A stretch of 10,895 nt of DNA from Bacteroidales bacterium (GCA_004557195.1 SFER01000061.1:1-10895), one strand, 5' to 3'. Numbered from the stretch's first letter, positions 1 to 7,217 are shown. A program made the numbers and translations. The notes: generated by a model not told the origin, from the letters alone.

Positions 1-663
1 CTTGGCTTGAGTTGTCTCCTTGTCTATTCCTCCTATTTCTCCGACAGCACTAAGTTGGTGCGCAGTGCATCGATTATCGCACTGCTCGACACCCTGGTGG
101 CGGTGATGTCGGGTGTGGTGATATTCCCTGCTGTATTCTCTTTCGGCGCCGAGCCGTCGCAGGGTCCGAAACTCGTGTTTGAAGTGCTTCCGTCGATTTT
201 TGCGATGATGCCGGGTGGCTATCTATGGGCTGTGTTGCTTTTCGTGCTGTTGTTTTTCGCTTCTATCACATCTTCAATCTCGATGAGCGAAATTTCGATA
301 GCCTATTTCACCGAGGAGTTCTCGATGTCGCGCACTCGTGCCACATGCACTCTCACTGCCATTGCCGTGGTGCTTGGCGCATGTTGTGCCTTGAGTTTCG
401 GTATGTTGTCCGACTTTAAGATTGCCGGGATGACGGTGTTCGACCTTTTCGATTTCGTATCTTCCAATGTTCTGTTGCCAATCGGTGGCTTCATCTTCTC
501 GATTTATGTAGGTTGGATTCTCGACCGCAAGATGGTGAAAAACCAGCTCACCAACGATGGCAAAATCAAGGTGTATTCCTATCGTCTCATCATATTTTGT
601 ATGCGCTGGGTGGCTCCGATTGCAATTTTGATGATTTTTTTATGCGGATTGCACATTTTATAA
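1..663 (+). CDS. Sodium-dependent transporter, NSS (SNF/LeuT) family, 3' part
   Basis: C-terminal ~220 residues of an inner-membrane Na+-coupled symporter of the neurotransmitter:sodium symporter family, which imports amino acids or similar solutes. The reading frame is open at base 1, so the gene begins upstream; a TTG at position 7 is not a believable start. About six hydrophobic segments are visible. The segment with ASITSSISMSE (about residues 85-95 here) matches the TM8 TSS motif that helps bind the Na2 sodium ion in LeuT, and it follows a typical LPSIFAMMPGG loop. The protein ends soon after the last membrane helix, like the 11-12-helix bacterial members. The substrate cannot be told from this fragment. 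folP starts 60 bp downstream with no obvious terminator between them. Confidence 0.9.
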   Translation, partial: LGLSCLLVYSSYFSDSTKLVRSASIIALLDTLVAVMSGVVIFPAVFSFGAEPSQGPKLVFEVLPSIFAMMPGGYLWAVLLFVLLFFASITSSISMSEISIAYFTEEFSMSRTRATCTLTAIAVVLGACCALSFGMLSDFKIAGMTVFDLFDFVSSNVLLPIGGFIFSIYVGWILDRKMVKNQLTNDGKIKVYSYRLIIFCMRWVAPIAILMIFLCGLHIL

Positions 664-676
664 CGGCTACATTGCC

Positions 677-704
677 TTGCTTTGAGAATAAAATTGTAAT
701 TTCG
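677..704 (+). promoter_or_regulatory. Possible weak promoter for folP-cdaA
   Basis: TAATTTCG at 697-704 is one base off the Bacteroidota -7 box TAnnTTTG. The nearest upstream TTG is at 677-679, giving a 17-nt spacer that is shorter than the usual 19-20. folP may equally be read through from the transporter gene, since no terminator is seen between them. Confidence 0.25.
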
Positions 705-723
705 CATAAAATATCTATTTATA

Positions 724-1581
724 GTGGCAACGGAATTTAAGAAATACTCTCTCAATATTCATGGCTCCCTCTACGAGTTGGATTCGCCCAAGGTTATGGG
801 CATCCTAAATGTTACTCCCGACTCGTTTTACAGTGGCAGCCGTTGTTCTACCGATGATGCTTTAATCGAGCGTCGTGTGCATCAAATTATCGACGAAGGT
901 GCCGATATGATTGATATCGGTGGCTATTCATCGCGCCGTAATGCCGATGACATCTCTCCCGAGGAGGAATATGCGCGCCTCGACCGCGGGTTGCGTATTA
1001 TCCGCTCCATTGCGCCCGACGCCATTGTATCGGTGGATACTTTCCGAGCCGATGTGGCTCGCCGTTGCGTGGAAAATTGGGGCGTGGAGATTATTAACGA
1101 CATCTCGGGTGGCGACCTCGACAATGCGATGTTTGAAACCGTAGCTGCTCTCAAAGTGCCATACATATTGATGCACATGCGCGGCACTCCGGCGACAATG
1201 AACACGCTCACTCAATACGACAAAGTGGTGGTGGATGTGATTAAAGACCTTGGCGCAAAGGTGCAGCGACTCAATGCACTCGGTGTGGCTGATGTTATCA
1301 TCGACCCCGGTTTTGGCTTCAGCAAGACTATCGAGCAAAACTATCGCCTTATGAAGCACCTCGCCTTGTTCCACTCCCTTGCTCTCCCTTTGCTAGTGGG
1401 CATTTCTCGTAAATCGATGATTTACCGTCCCCTTGGCATCACTCCCGAGCAATCGCTCAACGGAACCACTGCTCTCAATATGGTGGCTCTCGCTGCCGGT
1501 GCTCACATCCTGCGGGTGCATGATGTGAAAGAGGCTTGCGAGGCTGTGAAAATCCACAATCTCATCAAATCCCAAGACTAA
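724..1581 (+). CDS. folP: Dihydropteroate synthase
   Basis: Condenses 6-hydroxymethyl-dihydropterin pyrophosphate with p-aminobenzoate to give dihydropteroate in folate synthesis; cytoplasmic TIM barrel and the target of sulfonamides. At 285 residues it has the usual length, and the family motifs run in order: MGILNVTPDSF (25-35), DIGGYSSR (64-71; many members have DIGGESTR), SVDTFRADVA (103-112), NDIS (125-128), HMRGTP (151-156), DPGFGFSK (194-201), LVGISRKS (224-231, with the pterin/sulfonamide-site Lys) and RVHDV near the C-terminus (264-268). The start is a GTG: an in-frame stop lies at 697-699 and no ATG occurs before the MGILNV motif. cdaA follows after 16 nt, an arrangement common in Bacteroidota, so the two are very likely co-transcribed. 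Confidence 0.96.
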   Translation: MATEFKKYSLNIHGSLYELDSPKVMGILNVTPDSFYSGSRCSTDDALIERRVHQIIDEGADMIDIGGYSSRRNADDISPEEEYARLDRGLRIIRSIAPDAIVSVDTFRADVARRCVENWGVEIINDISGGDLDNAMFETVAALKVPYILMHMRGTPATMNTLTQYDKVVVDVIKDLGAKVQRLNALGVADVIIDPGFGFSKTIEQNYRLMKHLALFHSLALPLLVGISRKSMIYRPLGITPEQSLNGTTALNMVALAAGAHILRVHDVKEACEAVKIHNLIKSQD

Positions 1582-1597
1582 CTCATTTCTTCGCATA

Positions 1598-2356
1598 ATG
1601 GAACAATTTGGAATCAAAGACGCTCTCGATATCCTGCTGTTTGCAGCGATGCTCTTCTACCTCTATAAGATGATGAAAGAGTCTGGCTCGCTGAATATCT
1701 TCATCGGACTTATTTCTTTCTTTATTGTGTGGGTCGTGGCAAGCGAAATACTCGAAATGAGGCTGATTGGCTCTATCCTCGACAAATTCATGAGCATTGG
1801 ATTGATTATTTTCGTGATTCTTTTCCAGGAACCGCTCAAGAGGGTGCTCGTGGATATCGGTTCCCATAGGCGCTGGCGTTTCTTCAAGCACTTGTTCAGC
1901 CACAAGGAGCAAGAGACTAAGGTGAAAGACTGGGTTATGCCGTTGGTGTATGCTTGTGTGAGTATGTCTAAATCCAAAACCGGTGCCCTGATTGTTATCC
2001 AGTGCAACGACTCGCTTAACAAATACGAACGCCTTGGCGACACCATCGATGCCTCTATCAATTCAAGGCTCGTTGAAAATATTTTTTTCAAAAACTCGCC
2101 TCTCCATGATGGCGCCATGATTATTGCCAACAACCGCATTTGCGCTGCCGGATGTGTTCTCCCCGTGTCGCACGATGCTTCGCTCCCTCGCCACCTCGGA
2201 TTGCGCCACCGCAGCGCACTCGGTGTGTCGCAGGCTACCGATGCTCTCGCTATCGTGGTGTCGGAAGAAAGCGGCAATATTTCGGTGGCTCACAACGGTC
2301 GTCTCCATGAGAAGGTGTCGATGAGCGAACTTGAACATTATATCAATGAAGCATAA
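1598..2356 (+). CDS. cdaA: Diadenylate cyclase (CdaA/DacA type), membrane-bound c-di-AMP synthase
   Basis: Makes cyclic di-AMP from two ATP at the inner membrane; c-di-AMP controls potassium and osmotic balance and the cell envelope in many bacteria. Three hydrophobic segments at about residues 8-25, 33-50 and 63-80 precede a cytoplasmic DAC domain (about 105-235). Both DAC signatures are intact: DGA at 171-173 within LHDGAMII, and RHR at 203-205 within GLRHRSALG. The 252-residue length is close to that of Firmicutes CdaA. No cdaR or glmM partner gene follows; instead the gene pairs with folP, 16 nt upstream, as in other Bacteroidota. The next gene has its own promoter, so this is probably the last gene of the unit, though no terminator hairpin is evident after it. 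Confidence 0.95.
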   Translation: MEQFGIKDALDILLFAAMLFYLYKMMKESGSLNIFIGLISFFIVWVVASEILEMRLIGSILDKFMSIGLIIFVILFQEPLKRVLVDIGSHRRWRFFKHLFSHKEQETKVKDWVMPLVYACVSMSKSKTGALIVIQCNDSLNKYERLGDTIDASINSRLVENIFFKNSPLHDGAMIIANNRICAAGCVLPVSHDASLPRHLGLRHRSALGVSQATDALAIVVSEESGNISVAHNGRLHEKVSMSELEHYINEA

Positions 2357-2372
2357 TTCATTGTGCTATTAT

Positions 2373-2404
2373 TTTGCCTGAAATGGTGAAATTTTGTAAC
2401 TTTG
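2373..2404 (+). promoter_or_regulatory. Bacteroidota-type promoter for the MFS transporter gene
   Basis: TTTG at 2373-2376 (-33 box), a 20-nt spacer, and TAACTTTG at 2397-2404 (-7 box) match the Bacteroidota housekeeping promoter. Transcription would start near 2410, giving a leader of about 50 nt before the ATG at 2462. Confidence 0.75.
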
Positions 2405-2461
2405 CCACCTGTTTTTGGTGACATATTGCGTCGACTAATTTAATTCTAAAATATATTCGTT

Positions 2462-4123
2462 ATGGACAATTCAGTTAAAACTACTACGCTACGCGATTCG
2501 GCGGTATTCCGCTGGACTGTGTTATTCTTCTTGGCGTTTGCGATGTTCTGTTCCTATATCTTCATGGACATCCTCTCGCCGATTCAAGATTTGATGCAAT
2601 CTACTCGAGGTTGGGACAAAACAGCCTTCGGTACAATGCAGGGTTCTGAAACATTCCTCAATGTTTTTGTTTTCTTCCTCATTTTTGCCGGTATTATCCT
2701 CGACAAAATGGGCGTGCGATTCACCGCAGTGCTTTCGGGTGCCGTAATGCTTGTCGGTGCCACCATCAACTGGTATGCGGTAACAACAATGTTCCAAGGC
2801 TCGGGGCTTGAGAAATGGTTCACCGAGAATCTCAACTACATCCCGCTTCTCGACGAGATGGGTGTGTCGCCTTTCTATAAAGGTATGCCTGCATCGGCTA
2901 AATTCTCGGCTGTCGGCTTCATGATTTTCGGCTGTGGTGTTGAAATGGCAGGTATCACCGTGTCGCGCGGTATCGTGAAATGGTTCAAGGGTCGCGAGAT
3001 GGCTCTCGCAATGGGTAGCGAAATGGCGCTTGCTCGCCTTGGCGTTGCCACTTGTATGATTTTCTCGCCATTCTTTGCCCACCTCGGAGGCAATATCGAT
3101 GTGTCTCGTTCGGTGGCTTTCGGCGTAGTGCTCCTGCTCATCGCCCTCATCATGTTTATTGTCTATTTCTTCATGGATAAAAAACTCGACGCTCAAACCG
3201 GCGAGGCTGAGGAGAAAGACGACCCGTTCAAAATCAGCGACCTCGGTCAGATTCTCACAAGTAGCGGATTCTGGCTCGTGTCTTTGCTTTGTGTGCTCTA
3301 CTACTCGGCTATTTTCCCATTCCAGAAATATGCTGTGAATATGCTTCAATGCAATCTCTCATTCTCTCCGATTGAAGATGGCTCGTTCTGGAAGAGCGAT
3401 ATGTGCACATTGGTGCAATATGCGGTAATGCTTGTTGTCGCCGGTGCTTCTTTTGCAAGCAACTTCATGAAAAACAAGGGCAAAAGCGCTCTCTTTGCCG
3501 CTATTGCCGTGGTATTCCTCGTGGGCTATTGCTATATGGGTTATATGCGTCAGAGTGCCGAGGCTGTCTTTGCCGTGTTCCCGTTGCTCGCTGTTGCTAT
3601 CACTCCGATTCTTGGTAAGTATGTCGATACCAAAGGCAAGGCAGTGTCGATGCTCATCCTCGGCTCGGTGCTCCTCATCGCTTGCCACCTCACATTCGCC
3701 GTTGTCCTTCCGGCATTCAAAGGCAATGTAATAGGCGGATTTGTGGTTGCCTATATCACTATCCTCGTGCTTGGTGCAAGTTTCTCGCTCGTTCCTGCAG
3801 CATTGTGGCCCAGCGTTCCCAAATTGGTTGATGCAAAAATTATCGGTAGTGCCTATGCGCTTATTTTCTGGATTCAGAACATCGGTTTGTGGCTATTCCC
3901 GATGCTCATCGGCAAGATTCTCGACGCTACCAACCCCGAAATCACAAAGGCGCTTGCTGCCCGCACAATCACCGCCGAGGAGGCTGCCGTTTCCTACAAC
4001 TACACCGTGCCGCTTGTAATGCTTGCAATGCTTGGTGTGGCTGCACTCATCCTTGGCATCATCCTCAAGATTGTTGACAAGAAAAAAGGCTACGGCATCG
4101 AAAACCCCAATATCGTAGCATAA
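2462..4123 (+). CDS. Major facilitator superfamily (MFS) transporter, MFSD1-like
   Basis: Polytopic inner-membrane transporter of 553 residues with the 12-helix MFS layout: the first helix begins at about residue 17 and the last lies at about 515-536. The loop after TM2 carries DKMGVRF (81-87), the shortened DxxG signature of MFS. Two long non-membrane stretches stand out: about 112-145 between early helices, and a charged central loop at about 240-262. The C-terminal half has ALWPSVPKLVD (448-457) followed by GSAYALIFWIQNIG (462-475), which resembles the eukaryotic MFSD1 group and related bacterial MFS proteins; this is judged from memory. MFSD1 is reported to handle dipeptides, but the substrate here cannot be inferred with confidence. 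The gene is a single unit, with its own promoter upstream and a strong terminator right after the stop. Confidence 0.88.
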   Translation: MDNSVKTTTLRDSAVFRWTVLFFLAFAMFCSYIFMDILSPIQDLMQSTRGWDKTAFGTMQGSETFLNVFVFFLIFAGIILDKMGVRFTAVLSGAVMLVGATINWYAVTTMFQGSGLEKWFTENLNYIPLLDEMGVSPFYKGMPASAKFSAVGFMIFGCGVEMAGITVSRGIVKWFKGREMALAMGSEMALARLGVATCMIFSPFFAHLGGNIDVSRSVAFGVVLLLIALIMFIVYFFMDKKLDAQTGEAEEKDDPFKISDLGQILTSSGFWLVSLLCVLYYSAIFPFQKYAVNMLQCNLSFSPIEDGSFWKSDMCTLVQYAVMLVVAGASFASNFMKNKGKSALFAAIAVVFLVGYCYMGYMRQSAEAVFAVFPLLAVAITPILGKYVDTKGKAVSMLILGSVLLIACHLTFAVVLPAFKGNVIGGFVVAYITILVLGASFSLVPAALWPSVPKLVDAKIIGSAYALIFWIQNIGLWLFPMLIGKILDATNPEITKALAARTITAEEAAVSYNYTVPLVMLAMLGVAALILGIILKIVDKKKGYGIENPNIVA

Positions 4124-4142
4124 CAAAAGAAATTTAAGGTTT

Positions 4143-4177
4143 AGGCTGTGGCGCTTACGGGTGTCGCAGCCTTTTTT
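4143..4177 (+). terminator. Rho-independent terminator of the MFS gene
   Basis: A 12-bp stem (4143-4154 with 4161-4172, three G-U pairs) closes a 6-nt loop and runs into a six-T tract at 4172-4177. It lies 19 nt after the MFS stop codon. Confidence 0.85.
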
Positions 4178-4187
4178 GTGGGAAATA

Positions 4188-4223
4188 GCGAGACCGGAAT
4201 TTCTCACGAAAGTCCGGTCTCGC
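4188..4223 (-). terminator. Perfect inverted repeat at the convergent 3' end, likely terminator of the minus-strand gene
   Basis: GCGAGACCGGA at 4188-4198 is perfectly repeated in inverted form at 4213-4223. Three more pairs form inside after one mismatch, leaving a 6-nt loop. It lies 26 nt past the stop of the minus-strand gene. The T tract that follows on the minus strand is poor (TATTTCCC), so termination strength is uncertain; the hairpin may instead mark or protect the 3' end. Confidence 0.55.
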
Positions 4224-4249
4224 AGATAAAAGGGATTGAAACTTTATGT

Positions 4250-5884
4250 CTATTTGACGATTGTCTTGTGTGTTGTGCCTGCAACTTTTACGATATAGAC
4301 GCCTGCGTTGACATCGAGTGTGGCAACTTGGCTGTCTGATGTTGCAGTGAACGATGCAACCACTGCGCCTGCGAAGTTATAAACTTCCACAAGTTTGCCG
4401 GCAGCGTTGGCGATGCGTATTGCTTTTCCTCCGAGTGTCTTAACCGACACCTCGGCGGCTGTCGATGCCTCTACGCTAGATGCTTTTCCAAATTCGATGG
4501 TGATTGAGGAGTTGATAATCTTGCCGTTGCTGTTCACCTTGATATCCACATTAGAGGTAAGTCCTTCGCTCACCGATACCGGGGTGATAACAAGGTCTCC
4601 ATTTGATATTTTTGCTGTAAAGGCGTCGCTTCCTGTCCCTATTACGGTCTTCACAATGGCTGCCGAGAGGTTGTCGGCATCCGATGCCCAATCTTTGAGC
4701 GATATTGTTGTCTCTTCGCTTGCGCTTGCCTTTTGCACACCCAGGTCTTTCACTGTCGGCTCCTCGTTATCGGGGAATACAGGTTGTGCCGGGAACCAGT
4801 AATTGGCTTCGAGAGCGCACTCTTTGACTTTCTCGCCATCGGCATTGTAGATGCGGGTGATGTATTCGTTGCTCCAATTTTTGTTGAGCGTGGCATAGAT
4901 TTCGTCGGAAATCGGGTCCACTCTCATGGAGCAGCCATAGATTTGCCATCCTTCGCTTTGTATGTCAACAATTTTTGTCGCAGTGTTGGTGTCGATGTCA
5001 TATTTGAAAATCATGTATCCGCTTGTCCACGAACTTGCGCCTCCGTTCCAGTAGAGCACATTGTTTTGTGTGCTGGCGCAAAATGCATCGGGTGTCCAAG
5101 CATACCATGAGTTGGCAGGTCCATAAATGCCGTCGGGTAGGGCAACAACCTCTGTTTCGAGGGTCGCGGGATTGATTTTCCAAAGCGAGTTGGCGGCGTT
5201 GCCGTTGGCGATGAGGCTACACCACAATGTGCCATCTTTCGAGAGCACTATTGAGCCGAGGTCCATGTTGTCTGGGGCTGAAAGCACTTTGAGCACTGTG
5301 TCGCTTGTCGGGTCGATTACAAGAAGGTCGTCGTCGCGATGTATGGCAAACACATAGTCATTCACTCTCACCATGTTACCGATTTCACCCGCATAGATTT
5401 CCGTGCCGCCGCTGTTCTTCACCGAGCCGCTTATTTCGAGCGCGTCAATATCGAGAACATAGATTCCGTTTGTGGTGCCTACATACCCTTTGTGCTCATC
5501 CACTCCAAGGAATCCGCGACCGTCAGCCCCGCCGAGTTCGGGAAATTGCTTCAGTGCCTTCATTGTGGAGGCGTCGCACACGGTGAGTCGTCCACCCTTC
5601 ACCTTGATGCCATCGGGCTGTTTTGCCATAATGAAAAACTTGCCGCCATAGATTTGTCCTGCCTCGGCGGTGCATCCGAGCTCCATACCGGGGTTTTCGG
5701 TTTGGAACACGCGATAGCTCCATTCTCCGTTGTCATCAAGAAAATTAACCGACGAACTGTTGGTGCCATACCAGTCTTCATTGATGATGAAAACACCTTG
5801 TGAATACTTGCTGTCTTCTGCAGCGGCTGGATTTGCGGCAATGAATGTGCCGATTGCCAGCAATGTAAGTAATTTTTTCTTCAT
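4250..5884 (-). CDS. Secreted DUF5074/BtuG-like beta-propeller protein with T9SS C-terminal sorting domain, B12-riboswitch controlled
   Basis: A 544-residue exported protein. Residues 1-22 form a signal peptide (MKKK, hydrophobic core, ANPAAA before the cut), with no lipobox Cys. Residues ~27-372 look like a YncE/DUF5074 beta-propeller: repeated strands such as GIYVLDIDALE and DLLVIDPTSDTV, and a closing YWFPAQPVFPD stretch (362-372). Residues ~375-466 look like an Ig/cadherin-type beta domain. Residues ~470-544 resemble a type A T9SS sorting domain, ending GVYIVKVAGTTHKTIVK. The only known function in this fold group that fits is BtuG, the surface protein of Bacteroides that binds cobalamin very tightly. 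The upstream cobalamin riboswitch supports a role in B12 capture, with expression off when B12 is plentiful. Exact ligand and surface location are inferred. The gene stands alone; no btuB or btuFCD genes are in the window. Confidence 0.85.
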   Translation of the reverse strand: MKKKLLTLLAIGTFIAANPAAAEDSKYSQGVFIINEDWYGTNSSSVNFLDDNGEWSYRVFQTENPGMELGCTAEAGQIYGGKFFIMAKQPDGIKVKGGRLTVCDASTMKALKQFPELGGADGRGFLGVDEHKGYVGTTNGIYVLDIDALEISGSVKNSGGTEIYAGEIGNMVRVNDYVFAIHRDDDLLVIDPTSDTVLKVLSAPDNMDLGSIVLSKDGTLWCSLIANGNAANSLWKINPATLETEVVALPDGIYGPANSWYAWTPDAFCASTQNNVLYWNGGASSWTSGYMIFKYDIDTNTATKIVDIQSEGWQIYGCSMRVDPISDEIYATLNKNWSNEYITRIYNADGEKVKECALEANYWFPAQPVFPDNEEPTVKDLGVQKASASEETTISLKDWASDADNLSAAIVKTVIGTGSDAFTAKISNGDLVITPVSVSEGLTSNVDIKVNSNGKIINSSITIEFGKASSVEASTAAEVSVKTLGGKAIRIANAAGKLVEVYNFAGAVVASFTATSDSQVATLDVNAGVYIVKVAGTTHKTIVK

Positions 5885-5898
5885 TTTTGTTATAAATT

Positions 5899-5967
5899 TA
5901 GGTTTATACGTTTTGCCTCGCCGTATATGGCTTTGCAGCCAAAACAGCCTTACGAGGAATAAACCTA
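5899..5967 (-). other. Structured leader RNA segment before the BtuG-like gene
   Basis: A 9-bp outer stem (5899-5907 with 5959-5967) encloses a 5-bp stem (5916-5920 with 5953-5957) and a 5-bp hairpin (5928-5932 with 5937-5941) that carries a GCAA (GNRA) tetraloop on the transcribed minus strand. It ends 14 nt before the start codon. A rival pairing joins 5943-5957 to 6068-6081, just past the riboswitch core: 14 pairs with one bulge and one G-U. This could be the expression platform of the riboswitch; that role is inferred. Confidence 0.5.
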
Positions 5968-6092
5968 TCGGGGTAATGGAAAAATGAAGTGGCGGTGTTA
6001 GTTACTATGGGGCAGACAAAAAAATGAAATTCTACCACTCATAATCTTTTGCTCTTCAAAGCCTATACCTCGTAAGCCGTTGAAAATAATGA

Positions 6093-6268
6093 ATGGCAGG
6101 TCTTCTGACTTATCGCTATTACCAATCGCCTTCCCAAGAATCCTAATTCTCAGTGACTTTGTGCTTGGTAATGCTGTTATGCGAAATACAGCAGCGGGAC
6201 TGTTCGGGATTCTCACCCGATTCCCTTTTAAGCAACAAACCGCAGAACGCGGTGTGTTGCACCAATTC
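6093..6268 (-). promoter_or_regulatory. Cobalamin (adenosylcobalamin-type) riboswitch
   Basis: Read on the minus strand, the segment has the conserved blocks of the RF00174 riboswitch in order: GGTGC near the 5' end, TTAAAAGGGAA, the GGTGAGAATCCCG loop, ACAGTCCCGCTGCTGT, a CACTG stretch, the TTGGGAAGGCG block, and the closing GTCAGAAGACCTGCC. It begins just after the mapped promoter and lies about 210 nt upstream of the BtuG-like gene, which it should repress when cobalamin is abundant. Edges are approximate to about 10 nt. A 5'-side peripheral hairpin (ACCGC...GCGGT) is present, as in full-length members. Confidence 0.95.
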
Positions 6269-6273
6269 GCCGA

Positions 6274-6304
6274 CAAAGTTACATCATTTTTTTTCAATTA
6301 CAAA
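6274..6304 (-). promoter_or_regulatory. Promoter of the riboswitch-BtuG-like transcript
   Basis: On the minus strand, TTTG (6304-6301), a 19-nt spacer and TAACTTTG (6281-6274) match the Bacteroidota promoter consensus. Transcription would start near 6267, directly at the 5' edge of the riboswitch, giving a leader of about 380 nt. Confidence 0.8.
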
Positions 6305-6351
6305 TTTCTTCGCCGCTTTTTTTTCATTCCTGAAAATTGCTGCCGAGAATA

Positions 6352-6383
6352 TTTGGATGTGATTGCAAAAAGATGTACCTTTA
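6352..6383 (+). promoter_or_regulatory. Promoter of the S1/P1 nuclease gene
   Basis: TTTG at 6352-6355, a 20-nt spacer and TACCTTTA at 6376-6383 (one base off TAnnTTTG) sit 60 nt upstream of the ATG. A second -7-like box, TATCTTTA at 6407-6414, lacks a -33 partner. This promoter diverges from the riboswitch promoter, with about 47 bp between the two -33 boxes. Confidence 0.55.
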
Positions 6384-6443
6384 CACTCAACAACTATCGT
6401 ATTGCTTATCTTTAGTTTTTTATAGAACACTAAATCGTTTATT

Positions 6444-7217
6444 ATGAAGAAGATATTTCTATTTATTGTAATAGCCTCCACTGCGCTCAGTTGCTTTGGT
6501 TGGGGGCAAAAGGGGCATGATGTCGTGGCTTTCATCGCCGAAAAGCATCTTCAACCCGAAGTTCTTGCCCATGTCGAAGTGGTGCTCGGAAACAAGTCGC
6601 TGGTCTATTATTCCAATTGGCTCGACAACGTTAGCCACACAGAGGCTTATGCCTACACCAAAACTTGGCATTACAAAAATGTCGATGCCGACGTAACTTA
6701 TGAAACCGCCCCCAAAAACCAAAAAGGGGATGTGGTCGAGGCGGTGAAATCGATTGTAGGGCAACTCGAGAAGGGCGGCATCTCGCAAGAAAAGGAGAAC
6801 ATCATGCTGCGTATGCTCATCCACTTGGTTGGCGATATGCACCAGCCGATGCATCTCGGCCATCTCAGCGACCTCGGCGGCAATCTGCACAAAATCAAAT
6901 TCTTCAAGCGCGACAACAATCTTCACTCGGTGTGGGACAACTCAATTGTAGAAAGTGCCCACAAATGGAGTTATACCGAATGGCAGAGCCAAATCGACCG
7001 TGTGAGCGAGGTGGAACGTACCCGCCTCATTGCCGGCGACATCGATGATTGGGCTAAGGAAACTTATATGATTGCATCGAAAATCTATGAGGCTACTCCG
7101 ATTGGCTCTAATATCAGCTACGACTATGTCGCCGAGTGGACTCCGGTCATCGAGCAGCAGTTCCTCAAAGGTGGGCTTCGTCTTGCCCATCTCCTCAACA
7201 TCATCTATTCCAAATAG
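6444..7217 (+). CDS. S1/P1-family zinc-dependent nuclease, exported
   Basis: A secreted or periplasmic phosphodiesterase/3'-nucleotidase that degrades RNA and single-stranded DNA using three zinc ions. The signal peptide (residues 1-19) ends so that the mature chain starts at Trp20, which must be the N-terminus because its amino group binds zinc in this family. All nine expected ligands are present with P1-nuclease spacing: W20, H25, D61, H76, H127, D131, H137, H161 and D165, in the motifs WGQKGH, SNWLDNV, TWHYKNV, LIHLVGDMHQPMHLG and NNLHSVWD. At 257 residues it is a typical bacterial member. An ALSC stretch near the cut site is a poor lipobox, so a free periplasmic or secreted enzyme is more likely than a lipoprotein. 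It probably scavenges nucleotides or phosphate. Confidence 0.94.
   Translation: MKKIFLFIVIASTALSCFGWGQKGHDVVAFIAEKHLQPEVLAHVEVVLGNKSLVYYSNWLDNVSHTEAYAYTKTWHYKNVDADVTYETAPKNQKGDVVEAVKSIVGQLEKGGISQEKENIMLRMLIHLVGDMHQPMHLGHLSDLGGNLHKIKFFKRDNNLHSVWDNSIVESAHKWSYTEWQSQIDRVSEVERTRLIAGDIDDWAKETYMIASKIYEATPIGSNISYDYVAEWTPVIEQQFLKGGLRLAHLLNIIYSK

Noticed and set aside
1663..2277. A 204-codon minus-strand frame inside cdaA
   Set aside because: The real gene on the plus strand carries intact DGA and RHR motifs; the reverse frame shows no recognisable motif.
2522..3349. A 275-codon minus-strand frame inside the MFS gene
   Set aside because: It lies fully antisense to the transporter, and its charged, His-rich composition is typical of the reverse of membrane-protein codons. 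It has no family motif.
5998..6297. A 99-codon minus-strand frame and an opposite 111-codon frame at 6080-6415
   Set aside because: Both run through the cobalamin riboswitch and its promoter, whose conserved blocks explain the sequence better than a protein.
6444..6503. Lipoprotein signal in the nuclease (ALSC)
   Set aside because: The residues before Cys do not fit the lipobox well, and the family needs a free N-terminal Trp, which here is Trp20 after a normal cleavage site.
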